Below are positions 55,315 through 63,920 of a stretch of 64,000 bases of DNA, in pieces. The stretch is from assembly GCF_021155775.2 (NCBI RefSeq), contig NC_060233.1:10542782-10606781 (forward strand), in the 5' to 3' direction. Both the position numbers and the translations under genes were made by a program. Each line of letters opens with the position of its first letter. Position 1 is the first letter of the stretch. Under the pieces are notes generated by a model, which saw only the letters and a list, made by a program, of their open reading frames with translations, was not told where the DNA came from and ran no database searches. This DNA comes from Neodiprion pinetum (Eukaryota > Arthropoda > Insecta > Hymenoptera > Diprionidae).

Positions 55315-58128
55315 CCCTTATGTTAGTAACCGGGTACCCGGGTACCCACCACGGTGTATCTGTGTGAATAGCTTAAAGAAAGTTCAATATTTCATTTTAA
55401 GCTCTCAAATCGTCGTTTTTTAACTTAAAAGAAAGCTAGTTGTGAGTTCATTTAAATGATTTATTTTTTATTTTTTTTTTTTAAATAAGCTTAAACTCCA
55501 GCCATCGCCCCATTAGCAACCGGGTACCCGGGTACCCACAGTGGAAAGCATAGGAAATAAATTGAATTTAATTTCTATAAATGCATGCAACTAAATTTTA
55601 TTAAAAAATATTACATTTTTTTTATAATTAATGACATTGAAGGCATTGTACACGATTAACTGAGTGCTCGTCACATACAGGTTGGTGACAATTGGCACAA
55701 GCCTTACGTGTCTTTCGCCGTCTTCTTATTGGCAAAGCATTGCAGACATGGCAAGATCCTGTAACCATTTTCCTTCCGGTTTTATCTTTTGGAGTCTCTG
55801 GACCAGGATTTACCACGACTGTTTCTGTCAGTGCATGGCCTAAAATACTTTGAATGGCAATCTTTGTTGAGAAATGGCGCATTATTTGTGGGTTTGCGGT
55901 ACGATGTTCAATCATCGGCAATGCTAGTTCTTCACTTAGCTTACGCATAAATTGACGACGTTCTGTCGTTTTTTTGGCAATCATTTTATTATTTTCATAA
56001 TAAATTATATATGCCGCAAGTGAAGAAATGTCTAGCATGTTGAAAAATATTGCCATTGGCCATCTCGAAGATCGTCGTTGGCTGGTGTATCTGCGCAACA
56101 TTTGGTCCATTGTGTCGACGCCAGCTTTATATTTATTATAAAAATTTATTATTTCTGGTTTTTTTTTTAGCGTCATCACCAACTGATGCATCTGAATGCA
56201 TTGTAGACATCAGAATGACAGCTTTATTTTTTTTAGGAACGTAAGAACACATGGTAACCTTTTCGTGAAATCCAAAAACAGTCGAATACTGCTCCCGTTT
56301 CTTATTTGCTCCCATAACACTAGGGATGTAAGGTTTATTTTTTTTTACCGTGCCAACAACAGTCATATTCCACGATAACAAATGTTTAGCAACTGGCAGA
56401 GTAGTAAAGAAGTTATCCATGCAGATATTTCTACCACTAACTACCTCGGTACGGAGCCGCCAATTCTTTCACTACTCTTTCACCCTGATTCTTTTCTCGA
56501 GTGTTATCTGTTTTACCAGTGTACATAATCCCTTTCAAAGGATATGCGTTCTCTGCATCACAAATCCACCAGATCTTTATACCATATTTAGCTGGTTTCG
56601 ATGGTATATATTGAGTAAACCCAGTACGGCCACGGTATGGATATAGTTGTTCATCAATCGTCAAGTTTGCGGTTGGTTTGTACATCTGAGCTAAATTGGA
56701 ATTCAACATTGTCCACACATCACGAATTGGAGCTGCCTTGTCTTTTTTTTTTACGTTCACTTCGAGTATTACTGTCATCGAATCTCAAAAAACGCAGAAT
56801 ATTATGGAATCTCGCCAATCCCATCGTCGCGCGATACAGTGGATAAGAATTGGAGTGCCACATGTCAAAAGTATGGTCTGTATTTTAATTATTTGCGCCA
56901 GCAAAAATCAAGATACCGAAGAACGAATAAATTTCGGGTATTGTAACGGGCTTCCATTGATGCTGTGAGTTTGGATGGTCAGCGTTATATTCTTGGAAAA
57001 TGGTTTCAGCTTTCTTGTTAGTGTGACGGACGATTATATCAACCATTTCGTGAGTAAACATTTTTTTGAAAGTCTCACTAATTGACAACGTTTCCGTACT
57101 GCGATGAGGCCCACTCCGCTGGCGTACAACATTATGAGCTGCGGTCTGATGCTGAGTTGGTGGAGTTTTGTTCCACACTGTCTTATCTTTCGCAATAAAA
57201 CTTCCAGATGGTTCTTGAGCTCGTCCTAAAATAATAATAACAACATAAATTAATTATTTAAGAAAAAAAATTAGTATTCCAATCATTGTTAAAAACGAAT
57301 ATTTTATTACCTTCAGGCTCAGCAGTTTCTACTTCATTGTCGTCATCCTCACTCTCGCTATTCTCAACCTCTTCTTCTACTGCTGAATTCCCTTCAGCGA
57401 TTTCTCCTGTATCTTCAGAATCTTCTGATTCGTCATGCCCTGAATTAGCTTTTTGATTTAAAATTTGACGTCTAGCTATATTTGCTGGAATCCAGTCTTC
57501 GTCATCACTGTCAGAAACCCCGCTCGAATCACTGTCATGTTCTCCAAGTAGTTTTTTCAAATATTCATTTCTTTTGGTTGCACTTAATCTAATAAATTAA
57601 ATATTATATGATATAAGTCGTAAATAATTTTATTACACAAAATTGTAATTAAAATATTTACAAATGTTAAATATATGTAACGTTTATTTACCTAGCATAT
57701 TCAGCTCTCGATAGTTGTTCCATAACTTTATTTTTCACTGTGAAGAGAACACCATAAATAAAACACGTCTGATCTCACCAAAAATCTGTTACGTACTAAA
57801 AAATGCTCGAATCTAGTGCGCGATAGAAAACGAAGAAATAACCTTGAGTTTTTCTCTCTCTCCAACGGCATCTGCTCGGCTCCGAACAATAAAAACCGGC
57901 CGACTACCTGGAGTGCCCCAAATACGTTTCAGATGTCATTCACAACTCTACGTTGTTATTATTTTTTTTTTTGTTTACATTGTCACTTACTATTAATATT
58001 TCAAGAAAAAAATATTTTGGAAAAAAATTTTTTAATAAAATAAACAAAATTTTTAATACTCAGAATTGTGGGTACCCGGGTACCCGGTTGCTAAAAGACG
58101 TCGGTAAAGTTGGTTACTAACATAAGGG
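55315..58128 (-). mobile_element. piggyBac-family element (2,814 bp)
   Basis: The termini CCCTTATGTTAGTAAC (55315) and GTTACTAACATAAGGG (ending 58128) are inverted and flanked by TTAA at 55311-55314 and 58129-58132, the piggyBac target duplication. Subterminal copies of the palindromic word CCGGGTACCCGGGTACCCAC occur at about 55330 and 55520 on the left, and inverted at about 58070 on the right. It interrupts the RAG1/Transib-like gene. Confidence 0.93.
55628..57723 (-). pseudogene. piggyBac transposase, multi-exon, broken
   Basis: Start MEQLSRAEYAR at 57723. Introns: donor GCTAG|GTAAAT to acceptor TTATTAG|ATTAAG near 57590, and GAAG|GTAATA near 57310 to TTTTAG|GACGAG near 57225. The N terminus is acidic (DSDDEDWIPANIARR). 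The core has LRFLRFDDSNTR (Asp 1), CMDNFFTTLPVAKHLL (Asp 2) and YKAGVDTMDQMLRRYTSQRR (Asp 3). The C-terminal cysteine-rich domain is CHVCNALPIRRRRKTRKACA plus CHQPVCDEHS. Damage: in-frame TAA near 56887 (GANN*), an extra A in an A10 run near 56750, a 4-nt duplication near 56440, and a frameshift in an A-run near 56165. Inactive. Confidence 0.9.
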
Positions 58129-58132
58129 TTAA

Positions 58133-59082
58133 GAATTTGCCTGGCATTCGTTTTATCGCAGTGTGTCGCATAGCCAATTTACGTGACAGATATTTCTTCA
58201 AAATGTTATTCAAGGTTTTGCTGGCTATAAGATCCCTATCAAATAACTTGACTAAGGACTTCATCTGAGAAAATTAAAAATATCACATTAAATTCATCTT
58301 GTATGAGTCTTTTATATTATTGTAATTATATTGAAACAATGTAGATTTCATTTCAACTCACAAACTCTTCACGAAAATCTTTATTGCTCATTGGTACCAG
58401 GTAAACTGTAAATAACTATATTATCTCCATATCTATCTTGCAGGTGGTTTAACAATGTCTTTTCCGTAGGCTTGTAGTCCATAACCTGTAGTAATTGGGC
58501 AAGGGTAAACTGACAGTCAATACTATTTTCGATAACTTTATAAACCGAGTTCAAAGAATCTTGTAATTTTTCGTTACTACCTGTAGAGCTACTTTGTAGT
58601 TTATACCAGAAATTATCATAACAATTTTGATGATAACGAGCTCCGAGATCAACTAGCGATTCGACTTGTGAGACACGATTTTTTATTTTTTCACCAAAAT
58701 CATCATTCCGCTGCTTGGCACCTTCTATTAGTTTTGCTTTTAATTCATCAGATTTTACCAAAAACTTAACATCTTTTTTTTTATTCTGCCACGGGTTTTC
58801 ACAAAATAAACAAGACTTTTTGAAGTCAAACTCGATAGTACCACGTTTAGAAGAGCGATAGGTTGAAGGTCCTCCTGTATTTGTTTTCGCAGAGTAAGTG
58901 TAACCGTCCCGGCATTTTTTATGAACATTTAATTCTGTTTTATTTGTTAACAATGTATGCTTATTATCTTTCAATACTGTACTGTATTCAGATAATTTTT
59001 CAATTGCTTTAAGTTTAATTTGTTGTGTTTCCGATGTGGACAACAACTTTCCACAAATAAAACAATTTTGAGATGTATCCAT
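58133..59082 (-). pseudogene. N-terminal part of the piggyBac-interrupted gene
   Basis: From ATG 59082: MDTSQNCFICGKLLSTSETQ, LNVHKKCRDGYTYSAK, FKKSCLFCENPWQNKKK and LGARYHQNCYDNFWYKLQSS form CxxC/HxxxC zinc-binding modules. Then come NSIDCQFTLAQLLQVMDYKP and LLNHLQDRYGDNIVIYSLPG, with stop at 58381. A candidate intron follows (donor TTT|GTGAGT near 58362, acceptor TTCTCAG|ATGAAG near 58270), then MKSLVKLFDRDLIASKTLNN...KYLSRKLAMRH up to the piggyBac. Zinc-finger N termini of this layout occur in arthropod and cnidarian transposon proteins. That it belongs to the same gene as 53797-54990 is inferred from strand, adjacency and the shared insertion. Confidence 0.55.
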
Positions 59083-59192
59083 TTAAATCGAAAATAATTT
59101 CACAATGTAACTCACAGAAAGCAAAGTAAAACATAACACACAGCTGGACTGTCGACTGTATACTGAATAACGATCTCACGTTCCAGTGATTT

Positions 59193-59303
59193 CTAGGTAA
59201 GGGTCGAAAGAACCGACCCGTTTACATTCATGACTGCGACTTCCTTGGGTACAAACTTCATGTTATGACCGATAAAACATTGCACGTCTAGGATCATCGC
59301 CAT
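59193..59303 (-). pseudogene. Short ORF 'MILDVQCFIGHNMKF' fragment, PolB-element set
   Basis: MAMILDVQCFIGHNMKFVPK plus EVAVMNVNGSVLSTLT and stop (36 codons). The pattern 'ILDVQ.F....NKFV.KE.AV' is one I have seen as the N terminus of repeated uncharacterised arthropod proteins. The remainder is lost at the border with the RAG1-like gene. A second minus frame just upstream (59440-59330, PRGDKSGCAGDGIVSLPHTI) may be another degraded gene of the set. Confidence 0.4.
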
Positions 59304-59442
59304 GTTGAGGAGTGGGAATGTTGCGCTCGATTATATACTGACGGATGGTATGTGGAAGACTGACTATTCCATCTCCAGCACACCCGCTTTTATCCCCTCG
59401 TGGATGAATTTTGTGGAAGTAGAGGGGGATCGCATAGTTCAT

Positions 59443-59757
59443 TTAAGGCGCATAACTGCATGAAAATTCAAACTTGTTGAATTCTCCACCAAGGTATTTC
59501 ATTTGCAGACGATTTTCCCTGGCCATGCTACACATTTCAGTCAGCTGACTGGAATCTTCTTGTAGAACTCTTACGATTCTCGGTGGTAAGAAGACGTTGT
59601 ATTCTCCATCGATCGTCGCCATAACACGTACCCCGAATTATGTTTTGACCAGTCGTAACCCGATGACGTCATACACTCCCCCAATTTCGAGTTCCGACAT
59701 CTTCTTGGTTGGCAGATTCTCCAGGCGGCTGACGTGGTTAACTTTTGCTAGATCCAT
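59443..59757 (-). pseudogene. OB-fold-like ~105-aa protein, copy 3 (one nonsense)
   Basis: From ATG 59757: MDLAKVNHVSRLENLPTKKM, SELEIGGVYDVIGLRLVKT, in-frame TAA, FGVRVMATIDGEYNVFLPPR, VRVLQEDSSQLTEMCSMARE, LQMKYLGGEFNKFEFSCSYA, stop. Colinear over its whole length with the 62462-62782 protein. The conserved 'LEI...Y.V...R.V.TRFG.R.VA.....F.VFLP.R.VR.L' pattern looks like a small beta-barrel (OB-fold) nucleic-acid-binding protein. The in-frame stop makes this copy a pseudogene. Confidence 0.55.
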
Positions 59758-59964
59758 CGCGGTTCGAGGCTATTTCACAAGCGAGAACAGTTCACCATGA
59801 GAATACGATGAGAACAGAGTGACGATCACGATAGACGTACGTACCACCCACCCCCACTACAATTTTCCATTGGACAAGTCTCGACACGCATATTGTGCGA
59901 GGAATTTTTATGGGCCCACTCCCATTGCCCCAGATTGATTTCAGTGCCGTAACCGCGAAAATGA

Positions 59965-60075
59965 TCAACGGCGGGGGGGGCTAGGGGGGAGCGCCGCGAA
60001 TTTGGGGGGGGCGGTGGCTAGGGTGGAGCGCCACGGATTGGAGGGGGGGGGGGGGGGGGGGGCTAGGGGGGAGCG
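59965..60075. repeat. G-rich minisatellite (G-quadruplex-prone)
   Basis: About three units of GGGGGGGCTAGGGGGGAGCG plus CCGCGAATT, the last with a G run of ~22. It lies at the 3' side of a PolB-element fragment, and the frame 59965-60507 runs through it only by chance. Multiple G6 or longer runs on the plus strand would allow G-quadruplexes. Confidence 0.8.
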
Positions 60076-60109
60076 CCGCCGTCTTTGGATTAGAACCGGC
60101 GTATATACA

Positions 60110-60510
60110 CCCCCCGCGACGAGAAGCTGGTAGCGATTGATATTTACAGCGATGTTGAGGGTCTCAATCATACTCCAGCCGGAATCACGTTGCTCGAAAT
60201 CTTCCACCATTGATAGCAGATCACCCCGTGCACGTGTAAACCAACCATTTATATCGCTCGATGGGAGAAGAATCGCCACGTTGGAGGTGTTGAAACTCTT
60301 AACTTCGGTGGAGATCTCTTCGTGCTTGACATTTTCGAATTTGCACGATAATACGAGGTTAACCTTCACATTTCCCTCCTCGCGCAGTATCAGCTCCAAC
60401 TTCTCGGTGACGACGCGCTGCACATCGTTCAGAAAGGCGTCCAAATTTTTATGACGGAGATTTGTGACAACCCCCGTTCTGATTCGGCTGGCAAAAGCAC
60501 TATCCACGTC
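60110..60510 (-). pseudogene. PolB-associated N-terminal domain, second half
   Basis: VDSAFASRIRTGVVTNLRHK, KLELILREEGNVKVNLVLSC, LPSSDINGWFTRARGDLLSM and EDFEQRDSGWSMIETLNIAV, then NINRYQLLVAGGV, where it runs into the G-rich minisatellite. It combines without a gap the segments found separately at 48965-49200 and 48345-48560, so it shows their original order. Joined on its upstream side, out of order, to the exonuclease region of the polymerase. Confidence 0.6.
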
Positions 60511-60514
60511 GCGT

Positions 60515-61398
60515 CGTCCAACAATTCTGTCGAAAATTTTGAAAAACGTCAGCCAGTAAAAACACGTCTGTCTGTAAATACAAGTCCGAATACTCTCCCA
60601 AAGTTTGGACGTTAAAAGTTTGCCATACGTCGCACGCGTGTGCGTAATCGTCGTCTGATATATTCCGGTCGTTCAATTTTGAATAAAACTGTTCTTTGGC
60701 TGGTAAATGTTTCTCCTCGAGCTTCTCCCAACTGTCTATGTATTCGTACGGGAAGACACCTTTCCCAGTCAATAACCGAAATTTGTTCAAGCTACTGCAG
60801 AATTTACGTGTTATTGTTTTTCGGCAATCGTCCAGATACGATGATAATTTATCGAGGCTGCTAGGCATGAAACGGTACGAATCTATGAAACGGAACGTTA
60901 CATCCGTTCCCTTAACGAATTTAGTGAAGGAAATGTACTTTTCTTTGTTGCCAGGTAATAGTTTCACAGTACCTTCGAATGACGTACCCAGGGCTTTGAT
61001 CAGAAAATGCGAATCGTAACCCGAAAGATTGTGGAATATCACTGGGATGGTGTGCGAATTTTGGTAATTTAGATTACAGCTGCGGTGAGCAGCACCACGG
61101 TACTTTCCCGTGAAATGACAGTGATCCCGATGTTTCACGTCTGTGGGCGTAAACGGTTTTTCACAAATATGACAGACCGTCGATAAATCAAATTCGTTGA
61201 TCTGATTGAAATTTAGTGGTTCCATCGGTACAACAGTCTTGTAATATCCCTCCAACGAAAGTGCCAATTCCTTTAACTCGTTCACAAACCATTGGATGCA
61301 AGTTTCTCCGCGATTAATTTTGAATTTTGAAAGCGAATCGTCAAACGCACAATGCAGATAGTAAGCTATACTATACGGAAGATGCTTCTGATAAATTG
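60515..61398 (-). pseudogene. PolB: endonuclease-VII-like plus exonuclease region
   Basis: Open for ~290 codons: HLPYSIAYYLHCAFDDSLSK, CIQWFVNELKELALSLEGYY, then a zinc-binding module CHICEKPFTPTDVKHRDHCH plus GAAHRSCNLNY (C-x2-C...H-R-D-H-C-H, as in endonuclease-VII/HNH-like modules), then IPVIFHNLSGYDSHFLIKAL (exonuclease motif), RFIDSYRFMPSSLDKLSSYL, and LYLQTDVFLLADVFQNFRQN. It breaks at NCW|TTRRG, where the N-terminal domain (60510) is attached in the wrong order. Palm motifs are missing in this copy (see 42456-42956). Best-preserved polymerase segment of the window. Confidence 0.75.
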
Positions 61399-61400
61399 TT

Positions 61401-61670
61401 CTATTTTCCCCAAAACGATTCAGTCAACGATTTCAGAATTCCAATTGTAGTCAAAATTCTTGTCTTCTCCCCGATCGTTGAGGCGTTGTTGCGTAAGATT
61501 TTATTCAAAAGCCTGGTATTTTGGGTTCCGAATCGAATCCATTTTGCAATTTCTGCCGGTGACGATTTTTCAGATAAGATCTTGAACGCCGTTTCCATAA
61601 TTTGTATTAATTTCAAACACTTTTCGGAATCCATGTTTCTTCTTCTTTCGATCACACACACACTTGACAA
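61401..61670 (-). pseudogene. Diverged PolB-associated N-terminal domain
   Basis: 89 codons, MDSEKCLKLIQIMETAFKIL (second Met) ... TQNTRLLNKILRNNASTIGE, KTRILTTIGILKSLTESFWG. It aligns with 49440-49300 (GIANIQVLRDISMQRGTTVG, AKIRIQHMIALLQSW). It overlaps the start of the polymerase frame with a shift near 61400. It may be the true start of a PolB protein or a separate small gene. Confidence 0.45.
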
Positions 61671-61739
61671 AGATAGAGTTGCGAAGCTTGCTCTAGAATG
61701 ATCGCTCTACGCTGACCCGGTCTCTTTTGTGGGTACTAA

Positions 61740-61985
61740 TATTAAGTAAAGCTGGGGATGTTCGCCACAACTATATAGGTCGGAAATGTTGATGGCGATT
61801 CGTAAACTTTCACGCTAATAGTTTTCCCCAGGCGAAAAATAATATTTTCCACGTACTTCGAATACACTCTTTTGTGTTAATTGACCGGATGGCGATGTCG
61901 CAATTAGATAGGCTGGGAATGTTCGCCACAATCAGATAGGCCGGGGAGGAATGTTGATGACAATCCGTAAACTTTCACGTCAATA
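61740..61985. repeat. Repeat R2 (inverted relative to 26940-27195), doubled
   Basis: GTAAACTTTCACGCTAATAG near 61802 and GTAAACTTTCACGTCAATAG near 61970 flank CCCCAGGCGAAAAATAATAT, TGTTAATTGACCGGATGGCG and GCTGGGAATGTTCGCCACAA. The unit GGGAATGTT...ATAGGC..GG occurs twice. It separates a minus-strand block (to 61670) from a plus-strand fragment (from 61988), as expected of a terminal or palindromic element end. Confidence 0.65.
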
Positions 61986-61987
61986 GT

Positions 61988-62239
61988 TTGCTTTTACTAT
62001 CACTCCCCCAAATTCTTACGATCTATCTGCATATATTAACTCAACGCATCCGATGCAGTCTCATCAGTCTGACACGATACGTACAAGTCAAAAGTTCATC
62101 AAAGTTCTGCAATATCACCGTTAAAGTCATGGCCGCTGAAACATACTCATATATCGTCAAAACGATGGAGAACGCACGGGATCGAAATCGCAATCGCTGC
62201 TTTTCTCTGTTTCAGATCATTAGTGGACTAAAAGGTTGA
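61988..62239 (+). pseudogene. PolB-associated N-terminal domain fragment, opposite strand
   Basis: The frame ends RYVQVKSSSKFCNITVKVMA, AETYSYIVKTMENARDRNRN ... GLKG stop. It matches LYVQVKKVIQSSAYINVKVL / AVEAYMGLAEQMEGTYDLL at 49618-49500. It is the only PolB-set fragment on the plus strand, directly beside repeat R2. Confidence 0.5.
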
Positions 62240-62300
62240 AGAGAACAAAAAAAATGTATACGCATTTTTTGTTTATTCAATAAAAAATTTCATTTTTTTG

Positions 62301-62692
62301 TTTATTCAATAAAACATTTTTTTGAAAAAAAATTTTACATCGATCAATTGTTCAATTTTCTCAAATGTTAATTATTGTAATTGATTCTTCTATACATATA
62401 TAATTGGAACAGTGGTGTAAGAAGGAGACGCTGTACACGTTGTCCTGGTACGGTGTACAAGTTAGGCGAGAGCCGACGCATCTTTGAACTCGATTTGCCC
62501 ATACTGGCCGCCCAGATATTGCAAGAGCAGCCGCTCCTCCTCCATCGTCTGCATCAATTTCTGGTACTGAGTCTCGTCCTCGTTGAGCATTCGCACAATC
62601 CGTGCCGGTAAGAATATGCTGAATTCGTCGTTCAGATCTGTGACGATACGCTGTCCAAACCTCGTTTGAACTCGTCGAATATTGGTGACTTT
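62301..62692. repeat. 392-bp direct repeat, copy 1
   Basis: Identical to 63529-63920 except for one substitution (TTCTCAAATG versus TTCTGAAATG) as far as I can read. Covers the 3' part of the OB-fold-like gene and its 3' flank. Confidence 0.9.
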
Positions 62693-62782
62693 GTAGATTT
62701 TGAAAATTTCTAGCTCGGTCAATTTCTTTTTCAGTAGGAATTCGGTCATGCTTGCCACTTTGTTCAGTTTTGTGAAATCCAT
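62462..62782 (-). CDS. OB-fold-like ~105-aa protein, intact copy
   Basis: MDFTKLNKVASMTEFLLKKK, LTELEIFKIYKVTNIRRVQT, RFGQRIVTDLNDEFSIFLPA, RIVRMLNEDETQYQKLMQTM, EEERLLLQYLGGQYGQIEFK, DASALA. Full length, no stop. Beta-rich start followed by a helical, acidic segment. The three-copy comparison keeps LE[IL], TRFG/FGVR, FLPxRIVR.L and YLGG. I infer a single-stranded-nucleic-acid-binding protein that could work with the polymerase. Lies 13 nt after the 53-aa gene in the same orientation, so probably one transcript from the TATA at 63001. Confidence 0.65.
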   Translation of the reverse strand: MDFTKLNKVASMTEFLLKKKLTELEIFKIYKVTNIRRVQTRFGQRIVTDLNDEFSIFLPARIVRMLNEDETQYQKLMQTMEEERLLLQYLGGQYGQIEFKDASALA

Positions 62783-62794
62783 TTTTTTTAATGT

Positions 62795-62956
62795 TCAACA
62801 GTTACGTGTTTTTTTGATAAATTTAGATTTGCGAACTTTTTTGTCCACTTTGTTTAGTTCTGACTTCTGATTCACAATGGTTTTCAAGTCGTGAATATTT
62901 TTTAAGAACAGATCGATTCGCTGTTTTAGTTCTGCTTTACTTGGAGTTCTCTTCAT
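62795..62956 (-). CDS. 53-aa basic protein, PolB-element set
   Basis: MKRTPSKAELKQRIDLFLKN, IHDLKTIVNQKSELNKVDKK, VRKSKFIKKTRNC, stop (62795-62797). Basic and helical. The first 36 residues are conserved in the truncated copy at 27177-27308. A TATA box at 63001-63008 lies 45 nt upstream of the start. Probably a small DNA-binding or packaging protein (inference). Confidence 0.6.
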   Translation of the reverse strand: MKRTPSKAELKQRIDLFLKNIHDLKTIVNQKSELNKVDKKVRKSKFIKKTRNC

Positions 62957-63000
62957 GAGCGCTGAAGGTGTAAGACTGTCTTTCGGACCTGAATTTCAAC

Positions 63001-63008
63001 CTTTTATA
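63001..63008 (-). promoter_or_regulatory. TATA box of the 53-aa/OB-fold gene pair
   Basis: Minus strand GGAATACGGATATAAAAGGT. The flank GGGAGGAATACGG is kept in the second copy near 27375, where the TATA itself is mutated. Confidence 0.55.
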
Positions 63009-63080
63009 TCCGTATTCCTCCCACCAGGCACACAGAATCCTTGAGAAACTTCTAGAAGCTACCGAAATGATGCGTCATCG

Positions 63081-63528
63081 ATTGTACGTCAGAACCTTCC
63101 AGAATTCAACGTCGCACCGCAATCCGTTGTCCGCAGGCCGCTCACCGTCGGACGATTCCGAGTATTGTTTTCGTCGGACGATTCCGAGAATTGTTTGTCT
63201 CAAATTCATTTCTAATATCAGGGCTTCCACTACCTGGTGGACCTCAAATTAGTTGCAATAGTGGCATGAAATCAGGAGAAAAGTGGCACAGGATTAGGAA
63301 AAAAGTGGCCTTAAATGCCTAACAGAATCACATCTTTTCACTGGTTATAGATCATAATCTCAATAACGTGTGAAAAATATGCAAGAATTTTCGATAATTT
63401 TATGAAATTTATTTATTTTTCATCACAGTGTGTATCAAATATATCTACATTGCACATTTAGTTTCCAACGTAACATAACACGAAATCATATTACTTTCAC
63501 TTAATATACTTAAAAATAACATTACTAT
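63081..63528. other. Unassigned DNA with short direct repeats
   Basis: CGTCGGACGATTCCGAG occurs twice (63147 and 63173). Three AGTGGC(A/C) words lie in 63250-63315. No gene. Separates the two 392-bp direct repeats. Confidence 0.45.
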
Positions 63529-63920
63529 TTTATTCAATAAAACATTTTTTTGAAAAAAAATTTTACATCGATCAATTGTTCAATTTTCTGAAATGTTAAT
63601 TATTGTAATTGATTCTTCTATACATATATAATTGGAACAGTGGTGTAAGAAGGAGACGCTGTACACGTTGTCCTGGTACGGTGTACAAGTTAGGCGAGAG
63701 CCGACGCATCTTTGAACTCGATTTGCCCATACTGGCCGCCCAGATATTGCAAGAGCAGCCGCTCCTCCTCCATCGTCTGCATCAATTTCTGGTACTGAGT
63801 CTCGTCCTCGTTGAGCATTCGCACAATCCGTGCCGGTAAGAATATGCTGAATTCGTCGTTCAGATCTGTGACGATACGCTGTCCAAACCTCGTTTGAACT
63901 CGTCGAATATTGGTGACTTT
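63529..63920. repeat. 392-bp direct repeat, copy 2
   Basis: Copy of 62301-62692, ending at GGTGACTTT where the sequence diverges (TAGTCCAGTCATTTGG). Confidence 0.9.
63690..63920 (-). pseudogene. OB-fold-like protein, 5'-truncated copy 2
   Basis: Begins inside the protein at KVTNIRRVQTRFGQRIVTDL and is otherwise identical to the C-terminal 77 residues of 62462-62782. The N-terminal 30 codons and promoter are missing, so it is a recent partial duplication. Confidence 0.65.
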
